The notes: generated from the letters alone by a model not told the origin. DNA of 5,701 bases from Bacteroidales bacterium (GCA_900771035.1 CAAGML010000091.1:1-5701); one strand, 5' to 3'. Shown: positions 1 to 5,513, numbered from the stretch's first letter. Program-made: numbers and translations.

Positions 1-32
1 AGGGCGTTTTTTGGGGAAGGGGTTTCTCGATT

Positions 33-104
33 TTTCGGCATTTCGGAATTTCGAGTTTTCGGCTTTTCGAGTTTTCGGCTTTTCGAGTTTTCGAGTTTTC
101 GAGT
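33..104. repeat. 8-bp tandem repeat (minisatellite), nine units
   Basis: Nine consecutive 8-bp units are visible. The first two are variants (TTTCGGCA, TTTCGGAA). The next seven follow the order TTTCGAGT, TTTCGGCT, TTTCGAGT, TTTCGGCT, then three times TTTCGAGT. The period is exact, with no indels, and degenerate related sequence continues to the left from about 23. A small dyad, GTTCC-GGGG-GGAAC (103-116), follows directly. The array is non-coding and lies beyond the terminator of the smpB operon. An 8-bp period would shift frame if it were translated, so it is best read as an intergenic simple-sequence array that probably changes copy number by slippage. No function can be assigned. The sequence between it and the terminator (117-168) shows nothing I recognise. 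Confidence 0.9.
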
Positions 105-168
105 TCCGGGGGGAACATTAGGATGGGATTTGGTGAAGAAAGGAGAGAATTTGGTGATGGGGAGACAG

Positions 169-197
169 AAAAAACGCCCCACAGGGGATTGTGGGGC
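169..197 (-). terminator. Rho-independent terminator of the smpB operon
   Basis: Read on the minus strand, a perfect 7-bp stem GCCCCAC/GTGGGGC (197-191 with 182-176) closes an 8-nt loop. It is followed by G and then six T residues (174-169), the classical intrinsic terminator layout. The plus strand has only a weak T-run after the stem, so the site is directional. It lies about 100 bp beyond the lipoprotein stop codon, and no other gene ends here on the minus strand, so it most likely ends the three-gene operon. Confidence 0.85.
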
Positions 198-248
198 ATT
201 TGATTATTGTGTGACAGTATGAGTCAAAGTTGTTTCAAGTAATAGATG

Positions 249-316
249 AGAATCGTCACCTGCGAAGGACAAGAATCGCTACAGTGAAGGACAAGACTTG
301 TTACCAGTGAAGGACG
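249..316. repeat. Imperfect 22-23 bp tandem triplicate overlapping the lipoprotein stop codon
   Basis: Three head-to-tail copies are seen at 249-271 (23 bp), 272-293 (22 bp) and 294-316 (23 bp). Each starts AGAATCG or AGACTTG and ends in the shared core GTGAAGGACA or a close variant (GCGAAGGACA, GTGAAGGACG). The right-hand copy contains the stop codon (301-303) and last codons of the minus-strand lipoprotein gene; the other two lie in its 3' untranslated region. On the transcribed strand the core reads TGTCCTTCAC. The simplest reading is tandem duplication of the 3' end of the gene followed by divergence. A regulatory or RNA-structural role is possible, but nothing shows it. Confidence 0.75.
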
Positions 317-732
317 AGACGGAGTTTTGTGTAGTCTGGCTCATCTTGCGAATAGTAGAAGTCGCTGTTGGTGTAGAATACGTGAAGCCAGCCTACGTTG
401 TACTCATAATCCAGTGTGGTTGTCCATTTTTCGCCATTTGCATTCTCGTGATGACGGATTGTAGGGAGGGCAACCTGCGTGCTTCCCGAAACAAGATAAC
501 AGAGGACAATTCCGTCGGTATAGACAAAATTAGTGATTTCAGGGATTGGGACATCAGCCTCGAAATAAGGTTTTCCATACTCGTCGGAATAGCAGGTCCA
601 GCTGCCGTAAGGAATGTCGATGTCGATGATTTTCCAACTGCCGTCGGCGGAAGAACGTTCAACAATAGTCTCGGTGCAAGATGTGAGAGAGAGGAAAAGC
701 ACCAGGATTGGAATAAGGAATTTCTTACTCAT
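301..732 (-). CDS. Small secreted lipoprotein of unknown function (143 aa)
   Basis: The N-terminus is a lipoprotein signal peptide: positive residues K3-K4, a hydrophobic stretch at about 5-16, and a lipobox L16-T17-S18-C19, so C19 should become the lipidated first residue of the mature protein. The mature part (about 125 aa) is rich in Tyr, Trp, Asp and Glu, looks all-beta, and has no membrane segment. Its C-terminal pattern (GWLHVFYTNSDFYY, then a final RLRLVLHW) resembles, from memory, a group of uncharacterised Bacteroidetes lipoproteins ending in a similar Phe/Arg-Val-Leu-x-Trp strand. I know no function for them. The gene is last in the smpB operon, 25 bp after the preceding stop, and is followed by the terminator at 169-197. 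The start is preceded by A/T-rich sequence without a Shine-Dalgarno motif, usual in this phylum. Its 3' end lies in a tandem triplicate. The reading frame is secure; the role is not. Confidence 0.85.
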   Translation of the reverse strand: MSKKFLIPILVLFLSLTSCTETIVERSSADGSWKIIDIDIPYGSWTCYSDEYGKPYFEADVPIPEITNFVYTDGIVLCYLVSGSTQVALPTIRHHENANGEKWTTTLDYEYNVGWLHVFYTNSDFYYSQDEPDYTKLRLVLHW

Positions 733-757
733 AATTTATAGAATTTGTTTTGATGTT

Positions 758-1945
758 TCATTGCGTGACCACGGCTTTAGCCTTGGCTTTGTAGTTCAGA
801 GTCTCTTTTTTGCTGCCGATGATGCGAACATCGACGGAGAGGTTTTTCTCTTTGACGGAGCGTTTAACGTCATTGGCAGGGGAGAAGATGACGTTGCGTT
901 TGATGTCGCCGTAGAGGTGGCGTATGCGTAGTTTCGACATTGTCTCGTCAGGGAGTTGGAGGGTGTTGAGCAATGCGAGTTCATCGGCGCTGAGTTTATA
1001 TCCGAAAGGTATGTGGATTTCGAAGTCAACGCACTGTGTCATTTTGAGGAGGGCGAATGTCGAGGGGTTGACGTAGAAATAGACCTTCATCTCGGCTTTG
1101 GCGATAAGTACATTCCAGGAGCGTTTGTAGATAAGCACCGTTTTTCCGTCAACCTCAGTATATTGCCAACGCGAGGGGCTGTCGAAATCAACACGGTCAA
1201 CGATAAAGCAGGACTGGCCACCCCAGAGAAAACGGTGCATACTCTCGGCACGACGGTCGAGGGTAGTGCTATGATAATGCACGCCTTTTTTCTGGGCTTT
1301 CTTGGTGTTGGCACGTTCAGCGGTCATGCTGTCGAGGAGCACGAAACCTTTTTTCACCTCGTCGGTATAGAACTTGCGAGTGTCGATAATCTCAAGCCTC
1401 AAAGAGTCGGAGAAGTCGCCATTGCGGGCAGGGATTTCGTGCATTATCCCAACGACCTCGTGCTGCATAAGCTGACGGCCGTTCTGCGAACCGGAATAAG
1501 AAGAGACGATGTGGAAATCGTTCTTGCGCTTAGGGAAATCCTTGATGAGGCGTTCACGAAACTGCGAGAGGACGTTCTTTTTGATTTGACGAGTCTCACG
1601 GCGTGAAAGTTTAACCTGAACAACTGCCTCGTCAAGCATTATGGGCTGTTCCTGAAGAGTGATTTTGAGGTTTGCGCCTTTGGAGATTTGGGAAAGCGGA
1701 TGTTCGACGGTCTTGTAGGAGATGAAAGAGATGATGAGAATGTCGTCCGTGGAGCGGTCGATATCTATTGAGAATTTTCCGTCAAGGTCTGTAGATACAC
1801 CTTTGAGAGGGATGGTTTTCTGGAAAACAGAGGCATAGGGGATTGGTTCGCCAGACTGGTCAACGACAGTGCCTGTGATGAGTTCTGCCTTTGCTGAGAA
1901 AGTCAGAAGACACATTATAAATATTAAATAAGCGATACGTTTCAT
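758..1945 (-). CDS. Secreted protein with CarboxypepD_reg-like N-terminal domain (395 aa)
   Basis: A signal peptide spans residues 1-20 (hydrophobic about 5-17, cleavage expected after AKA20). Residues about 22-100 match the carboxypeptidase-regulatory-like beta-sandwich common in Bacteroidetes: ITGTVVDQSGEPIPYASV, then GVSTDLDGKFSI at about 49-60 and SFISYKTVEHPL at about 73-84, closing with LDEAVVQV near 104-111. In this phylum the domain usually precedes a TonB-dependent receptor or a DUF5686-type outer-membrane barrel. Neither follows here. Residues about 112-395 form a soluble-looking mixed alpha/beta region whose start (a charged helix, then RLIKDFPKRKNDFHIVSSY at 132-150) vaguely recalls the linker after this domain in DUF5686 proteins. 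I infer a periplasmic or surface protein, possibly a shortened relative of that family; no catalytic motif is visible. The start lies 5 bp after the smpB stop, so the two are almost certainly co-transcribed. The leader is A-rich with no Shine-Dalgarno motif. Confidence 0.85.
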   Translation of the reverse strand: MKRIAYLIFIMCLLTFSAKAELITGTVVDQSGEPIPYASVFQKTIPLKGVSTDLDGKFSIDIDRSTDDILIISFISYKTVEHPLSQISKGANLKITLQEQPIMLDEAVVQVKLSRRETRQIKKNVLSQFRERLIKDFPKRKNDFHIVSSYSGSQNGRQLMQHEVVGIMHEIPARNGDFSDSLRLEIIDTRKFYTDEVKKGFVLLDSMTAERANTKKAQKKGVHYHSTTLDRRAESMHRFLWGGQSCFIVDRVDFDSPSRWQYTEVDGKTVLIYKRSWNVLIAKAEMKVYFYVNPSTFALLKMTQCVDFEIHIPFGYKLSADELALLNTLQLPDETMSKLRIRHLYGDIKRNVIFSPANDVKRSVKEKNLSVDVRIIGSKKETLNYKAKAKAVVTQ

Positions 1946-1950
1946 GTTTT

Positions 1951-2394
1951 TTATAGCGTTCTGGTGTCACGCATTTCACGGCGAGCATCGTTTTCCTTGA
2001 GGGTTTGACGCTTGTCGTAGGCTTTTTTGCCACGGGCGAGGGCGATTTCAAGCTTGGCAAAACCATTCTCGGCGATGAAAAGACGCACGGGGATAATGGT
2101 GTAACCTGTCTCCTTGGTAGCGCGTTGGAACTTGCGCAACTCACGCTTGGTGAGGAGGAGTTTGCGGTCGCGCTTCACGTCATGGTTATAGAAAGTGCCA
2201 AGGCGGTAGGCAGAAATCTGCATATTCTTAATCCACAACTCATTGCCGATAAAGAGGCAATAAGTGTCGGCGAGGGAGGCTTTGCCCTCGCGGATAGATT
2301 TGATTTCCGTGCCATAAAGCACTATTCCAGCCGTCAGACGGTTGGAAAGTATATAATCAAAGGAGGCTCTTTTGTTCTTAATCTCAGTAGTCAT
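1951..2394 (-). CDS. smpB: SsrA-binding protein SmpB (trans-translation factor)
   Basis: SmpB binds the tRNA-like end of tmRNA (SsrA) and carries it into the A site of ribosomes stalled on mRNA without a stop codon; the nascent peptide is then tagged for degradation and the ribosome released. The 147-aa protein has the usual length and the family hallmarks in order: NKRASFDY (7-14), the strongly conserved [14 protein letters not shown] (28-41), [10 protein letters not shown] (97-106), [19 protein letters not shown] (111-129), and a charged C-terminal tail (130-147, [17 protein letters not shown] at 131-147) that in characterised SmpB enters the mRNA channel. M1 is a good start because the family begins with a short basic stretch before the FDY motif. 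It is the first gene of a minus-strand operon. The TAnnTTTG box ends only 10 bp before the ATG and there is no Shine-Dalgarno motif, so translation may start on a nearly leaderless mRNA. No tmRNA gene is in the window. Confidence 0.98.
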   Translation of the reverse strand: MTTEIKNKRASFDYILSNRLTAGIVLYGTEIKSIREGKASLADTYCLFIGNELWIKNMQISAYRLGTFYNHDVKRDRKLLLTKRELRKFQRATKETGYTIIPVRLFIAENGFAKLEIALARGKKAYDKRQTLKENDARREMRDTRTL

Positions 2395-2404
2395 AATCGG
2401 AGTG

Positions 2405-2412
2405 CAAAGTTA
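2405..2412 (-). promoter_or_regulatory. Bacteroidetes-type -7 box for the smpB operon
   Basis: The minus strand reads TAACTTTG, matching the Bacteroidetes -7 consensus TAnnTTTG. Only 10 bp (2395-2404) separate it from the smpB start codon, so the transcript leader would be under 10 nt. A -33 element should lie at about 2432-2436, but no TTG is seen there on this strand; the upstream half is weak or absent. It is back-to-back with the tRNA promoter. Confidence 0.6.
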
Positions 2413-2434
2413 CAAAATATTTTTGGAATAAGCC

Positions 2435-2465
2435 TTGGTCGGATGAGATTTTTTTTGTACCTTTG
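2435..2465 (+). promoter_or_regulatory. Promoter for tRNA-Thr
   Basis: TTG (2435-2437) and TACCTTTG (2458-2465) are separated by 20 bp, fitting the Bacteroidetes primary sigma consensus (TTG, 19-21 bp, TAnnTTTG). The spacer contains a T-run (2449-2456). The tRNA 5' end lies 23 bp after the -7 box, leaving a short leader for RNase P removal. Confidence 0.8.
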
Positions 2466-2488
2466 CAGCGTCTTAGGAAAAAGCAGCA

Positions 2489-2561
<73 letters not shown>

Positions 2562-2574
2562 CAAAAAAGAGATG

Positions 2575-2610
2575 AACGCCATAGGCTTTAGGTCTATGGC
2601 GTTTGTTTTT
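2575..2610 (+). terminator. Rho-independent terminator after tRNA-Thr
   Basis: A perfect 10-bp inverted repeat, AACGCCATAG (2575-2584) with CTATGGCGTT (2594-2603), closes a 9-nt loop. It is followed by a T-rich stretch, TTGTTTTT (2603-2610). It sits 13 bp beyond the tRNA and 15 bp before the start codon of the next gene, so it should end most tRNA transcripts and limit read-through into that gene. Confidence 0.85.
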
Positions 2611-2625
2611 GAAACAGTGAAGGTT

Positions 2626-3597
2626 ATGAGGGCATTCATTATCTGGTTATATGTGGTTTTATGTCCATTTGCGCTGCTTGCGCAGAGGGGAGAGTTGTCG
2701 CGTTTCGAGAGGATGTTCACTACAGAAGCAGACTTTGGAGAGGCGGAAAAAGTGCAGGAGGGTGACGTTATTTTCAACGAACTCATGCCATTTGTGACGG
2801 AAGGGCGGTCGAAATTCGTCGAACTTCTGAACAAATCGCCGAGGATAATAGACCTGAAGACGCTGAATATCGCAAATATTGACGAGGGAGGTGTGATAAG
2901 CAAGGTGAAAAAAGTGAGCGACACTACCCTACTGCTTCATCCCGGGCAATATGTGGTGCTGGCACCTGACACAAATGAGATAAACTGCCCTGCGGGAAGA
3001 AACAGCGAGAGTCTGTATCTGAAGAATGCGCTGCCGCTGTTCTCGTCAACGACCACATCGTTGGTGCTGTTTGACGAAGACACGATGTTTGTTGACAGGA
3101 TTGTGTATTCACTGAAATGGCATACGCCTGACATTGAGGATATTCACAACGTGTCGTTGGAGAGAATCAACCCTGAGGGGGAGACGCAAGACTCGCTGAA
3201 CTGGCATTCGGCAGCTTCGACGGCGGGTTATCAGACGGCGGGGTTTGAGAACTCGCAGATGCTGAAGGAGGTTGAGGCAGGCGAGAAGAGGTTTTGGTTG
3301 GAGGAGAATATTTTTTCGCCAGACAATGACGGATTTCAGGACTACCTGAAGATTGGGTATAACCTGCCAGAGGAGGGTTATCTGCTGACTATCAGGATTT
3401 ATACACGGTCGGGAAGTTTGGTTTGCACACCTTATTCAAACTATTTGGTGCCACGGTCGGGTGTTTTGACGTACAATGGGACTTTCGAGGGGAACTCAGC
3501 GATGATTGAGACTGGGATTTATGTGATGAAGATTGAGGGACATCATCGGTCAGCGAAGAAATGCGTTGAGATTATGACATTTATAAAGGCAAAATGA
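2626..3597 (+). CDS. Secreted lamin-tail-domain protein with gliding-motility-like C-terminus (323 aa)
   Basis: I chose ATG 2626 over the in-frame ATGs at 2572 and 2596 because they lie in or before the terminator stem. From 2626 the protein opens with a clean signal peptide (MRAFIIWLYVVLCPFALLA, cleavage before Q20), and GAAGG lies just upstream. Residues about 47-210 resemble a bacterial lamin-tail domain: GDVIFNELMP, FVELLNKS, a PGQYVVLAPD strand, then the signature SLERINPEG (177-185) and W193-HSAAS with GYQTAGFENSQ. Residues about 226-320 resemble the FlgD-Ig/gliding-motility C-terminal domain: ENIFSPDNDGFQDYLKIGY (227-245) and ETGIYVMKIEG (295-305). In Bacteroidetes this tail is often linked to type IX secretion and cell-surface location, which is inferred here. 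Family members I recall are considerably longer, with an additional N-terminal lamin-tail unit. Its stop overlaps the DUF2851 start by 4 bp. Confidence 0.85.
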   Translation: MRAFIIWLYVVLCPFALLAQRGELSRFERMFTTEADFGEAEKVQEGDVIFNELMPFVTEGRSKFVELLNKSPRIIDLKTLNIANIDEGGVISKVKKVSDTTLLLHPGQYVVLAPDTNEINCPAGRNSESLYLKNALPLFSSTTTSLVLFDEDTMFVDRIVYSLKWHTPDIEDIHNVSLERINPEGETQDSLNWHSAASTAGYQTAGFENSQMLKEVEAGEKRFWLEENIFSPDNDGFQDYLKIGYNLPEEGYLLTIRIYTRSGSLVCTPYSNYLVPRSGVLTYNGTFEGNSAMIETGIYVMKIEGHHRSAKKCVEIMTFIKAK

Positions 3598-4766
3598 AAG
3601 AGGCGTTTATATCATATATCTGGTTCAACAAGTTGTTTTTCGAGCATCAGGAGACGTTGATGGGTGAAAAGGTGGAGATTGTGTCGCCGGGAATAGCGAA
3701 TAATGATGCGGGACCTGATGTGTTTAACGCCAAAGTGAAGATTGACGGGCAGTTGTGGGCAGGGAATGTGGAATTTCACGTGAAGGCGTCAGACTGGCAC
3801 CTGCATAACCATGATGAAGATAAGAACTATCAGCATATAATACTGCATGTGGTGTTGGAGGCTGACGAGCAGATAGTTACGATGGACGAGAAGCCCATAC
3901 CAACAATTGAGCTGAAATTTCCCGAATTTATACTGAGGAACTATACAGAGTTGACGAAAGTGCCGTTTGGCTGTGACTCGACGATTTCAAGGATTGACAA
4001 GCTGCACCTTGTGGCGTGGTTGGAGAGGTTGGCGATTGAGAGGCTTGAGGCAAAAGTGGAGAACATAGAGTGCGTGGTGAACAGTTCGACAACAGACTGG
4101 GACCAAGTGCTTTACGTGTTGTTGGCAAGAGCCATAGGGACGAATGTCAACGGCGAGGCAATGCAACAGTTGGCGATGGCAGTACCGCTCAGACATCTGA
4201 GGCACCTGTCAGACAATCAGTTGCAGATTGAGGCTATGCTGCTTGGCACGGCAGGCTTGATTGAGAGGCTGGCTGACACATATAATAAAGAGTTGTACCG
4301 GAGGGAATATAGATTTCTGAAAGAGAAATTCGGGCTGTGCGCACCTTTGGAGGTTTTCAGGTTCTCGAGGATGAGACCTGCGAATTTTCCTACGGTTAAA
4401 ATCATGCAACTGGCGACTATGATTAGGGAACTGCCTGCGGTGGAGTCACTTATAGGAGATGAGGGGTTGAAAGTCGAGGAGCTGAGGAAAAAGCCGGAGC
4501 TTCATTTGATTAACTGCTACCTGCCGTGTCTGTTCCTGTATGCGGAGAGGCATAATTATGAGGAGATGAAAGAGCAGGTGGTTGACATGATGCACACGTT
4601 GCCGCCAGAGAGGAATTTCATCACGAGGCATTTTCAGACGAGGGGGATTTCGGCGCACAATGCAGCGGAATCACAGGCACTTATACAGTTGTACAGAAGA
4701 TACTGCGAGATGCATAACTGCCTGCAATGCCGTTTTGCGCATGAGTTGATTAACAGACGGAGGTAA
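3594..4766 (+). CDS. DUF2851 family protein (390 aa)
   Basis: The N-terminal third carries the DUF2851 signature: PGIANNDAGPDVFNAKVKI (32-50), GNVEFHVKASDW (57-68), HNHDEDKNYQHIILHVV (71-87) and IPTIELKFP (102-110). The middle is mostly helical, and a second conserved patch is FRFSRMRPANFPTVKIMQLA (255-274). Near the C-terminus are C371, C376 and C379 (C-x4-C-x2-C), a possible metal-binding cluster. No signal peptide or membrane segment is seen, so it should be cytoplasmic. The function of DUF2851 is unknown to me. The spacing of P41-D42 and E60-x-H62 is reminiscent of a nuclease-like active site, but that is conjecture. The start codon overlaps the previous stop as ATGA and is preceded by AAAGGC, implying translational coupling to the lamin-tail gene. 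Length is close to the family norm (roughly 400-430 aa), and the gene appears intact. Confidence 0.92.
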   Translation: MKEAFISYIWFNKLFFEHQETLMGEKVEIVSPGIANNDAGPDVFNAKVKIDGQLWAGNVEFHVKASDWHLHNHDEDKNYQHIILHVVLEADEQIVTMDEKPIPTIELKFPEFILRNYTELTKVPFGCDSTISRIDKLHLVAWLERLAIERLEAKVENIECVVNSSTTDWDQVLYVLLARAIGTNVNGEAMQQLAMAVPLRHLRHLSDNQLQIEAMLLGTAGLIERLADTYNKELYRREYRFLKEKFGLCAPLEVFRFSRMRPANFPTVKIMQLATMIRELPAVESLIGDEGLKVEELRKKPELHLINCYLPCLFLYAERHNYEEMKEQVVDMMHTLPPERNFITRHFQTRGISAHNAAESQALIQLYRRYCEMHNCLQCRFAHELINRRR

Positions 4767-4963
4767 GGATTATTGCTATATAACGAATTGAGTAATTGGA
4801 TTTCCCCACCCCCTGCCCCCTCCCCAGGGAGGGGAATACCTTATAGGTAATGCCTTGTCACCCAGGGTTTACACCCTGGGCTAATTTATGTCGCGCCTTC
4901 AGCGCTTTGAGTTTGCACACAAAGTCATCAACACGAAACGTTATAGGGCTGAGGATTATTGCT
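4766..4963. repeat. 12-bp direct repeats bracketing the intergenic repeat element
   Basis: AGGATTATTGCT occurs exactly at 4766-4777 and again at 4952-4963, with flanking bases differing on both sides. The left copy starts at the last base of the DUF2851 stop codon, and the right copy covers the stop codon of the convergent 118-aa gene (4956-4958). Between them lie 174 bp containing the hairpin cluster. Such an arrangement could be a target-site duplication left by insertion of a small element, or a recombination footprint. No transposase or terminal inverted repeat was found, so the mechanism is open. Confidence 0.6.
4817..4905. repeat. Cluster of four short palindromes (REP-like interspersed element)
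   Basis: Four successive inverted repeats are visible: CCCCTCC/GGAGGGG (4817-4834, loop CCAG); TACCT/AGGTA (4837-4849, loop TAT); CCCAGGG/CCCTGGG (4861-4880, loop TTTACA); and GCGC/GCGC (4893-4905, loop CTTCA). The stretch CCCAGGGTTTACACCCTGGG, followed by GCGCC and TTCAGCGC, is of a kind I recall as recurring between genes in Bacteroidetes genomes, so I read it as a copy of a dispersed palindromic element. No hairpin is followed by a T-run on either strand, so none is a classical terminator. The cluster could still fold in both transcripts, because the flanking genes converge here. Confidence 0.65.
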
Positions 4964-5312
4964 CGGGGAGCTGAATCTCGCCAATGGAAATCAGGTGACG
5001 GACGAAGTGGTTGGGATGTCCGTATTTATTCTGACTGTTGTATTTAGCCATTACATTTTTGTATTCATCGGTACCTTCGGGGTTCTGTGGTGTTTTGTTG
5101 AGTGAGAACCAAAGGGTTACCTTGCGACTGATTTCAGCGAAGCGTGCACTGTTGGCAATCTGAGCAGGGGTGCGAGGGGCATCGGATTTGTTGCCGATGT
5201 GCCGGGTGGTCTGTTTTCCGGTTTTCTTGTTTGTGTAGAGGTAGATGCCGTCGTCCTTATCAAGTTTTCCAGAGAGGGAGTCAAGGATTGAGATTGGTTT
5301 GATTTTTGCCAT
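4956..5312 (-). CDS. Hypothetical protein, possibly phage-related (118 aa)
   Basis: This is a small, basic, apparently cytoplasmic protein without signal peptide or membrane segment. It begins MAKIKPISILDSLSGKL, continues with DGIYLYTNKKTGKQTTRHIG (21-40), and has a central APRTPAQIANSARFAEISR motif (45-63). A motif of the type PRTPAQ-x-A-x-x-x-RF is familiar from short uncharacterised proteins in Bacteroidetes and their prophages, which is why I suspect phage or mobile origin. No phage gene neighbours are visible, and I cannot assign a function. The start is supported by a good promoter 37 bp upstream and by A-rich leader sequence without a Shine-Dalgarno motif. The gene stands alone, converging on DUF2851, and its stop codon lies within one copy of a 12-bp direct repeat. 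Confidence 0.8.
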   Translation of the reverse strand: MAKIKPISILDSLSGKLDKDDGIYLYTNKKTGKQTTRHIGNKSDAPRTPAQIANSARFAEISRKVTLWFSLNKTPQNPEGTDEYKNVMAKYNSQNKYGHPNHFVRHLISIGEIQLPEQ

Positions 5313-5349
5313 GTTTATAGTGTTTATTCAATATTAGTATATCTGGGTG

Positions 5350-5380
5350 CAAAGGTACGGAAAAAAATTGAGACCGCAAA
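5350..5380 (-). promoter_or_regulatory. Promoter for the 118-aa gene
   Basis: On the minus strand, TTTG (5380-5377) and TACCTTTG (5357-5350) are separated by 19 bp, a close match to the Bacteroidetes primary sigma consensus. The -7 box ends 37 bp before the start codon, giving a leader of about 30 nt. The -7 octamer is identical to that of the tRNA-Thr promoter. Confidence 0.8.
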
Positions 5381-5438
5381 GGATTTTCACGCATATTTTA
5401 TGATTTCCGAGGGAATGGGAACAGACTCTGGGTTGCTT

Positions 5439-5513
5439 CAGCCTTCGGGCAGCCTTCGGGCAGCCTTCGGGCAGGTTACGGGCAGGTTACGGGCAGCCTT
5501 CGGGCAGAGTACG
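5439..5513. repeat. 11-bp tandem repeat (minisatellite) with UUCG hairpin units
   Basis: Six full 11-bp units are followed by a partial one. The order is three times CAGCCTTCGGG, twice CAGGTTACGGG, once CAGCCTTCGGG, then CAGAGTACG. In plus-strand RNA each CAGCCTTCGGG unit, with the next C, forms GCC-UUCG-GGC, a minimal stem with the very stable C(UUCG)G tetraloop (5441-5450, 5452-5461, 5463-5472, 5496-5505). The first three are spaced by a single A. The CAGGTTACGGG units cannot do this. The array lies upstream of the promoter of the 118-aa gene and outside any gene seen. Function is unknown. Confidence 0.9.

Noticed and set aside
1..16. GGGCGTTTTTT at the left edge as a plus-strand terminator of an upstream gene
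   Set aside because: It looks like a terminator 3' arm with a T-run, but the 5' arm would lie outside the window, so pairing cannot be shown.
33..104. 8-bp and 11-bp arrays as CRISPR
   Set aside because: Units are contiguous with no unique spacers and far shorter than CRISPR repeats, and no cas gene is present.
298..741. Plus-strand open frame of 147 codons
   Set aside because: It is antisense to the lipoprotein gene, which has a clear signal peptide and lipobox. The plus-strand product has no recognisable domain or start signals.
956..1606. Plus-strand open frame of 216 codons
   Set aside because: It lies wholly antisense to the CarboxypepD_reg-like gene, whose signal peptide and domain motifs are convincing. 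The antisense frame is a compositional by-product.
2572..2625. Upstream ATG (2572) giving an 18-residue longer lamin-tail protein
   Set aside because: The extension translates the tRNA terminator stem and would bury the signal peptide internally; ATG 2626 gives a normal signal peptide.
4850..5047. Plus-strand 65-codon frame starting MPCHPGFTPWANLC
   Set aside because: It is a translation of the palindromic repeat element continuing antisense into the 118-aa gene; such frames are common annotation artefacts of dispersed repeats.
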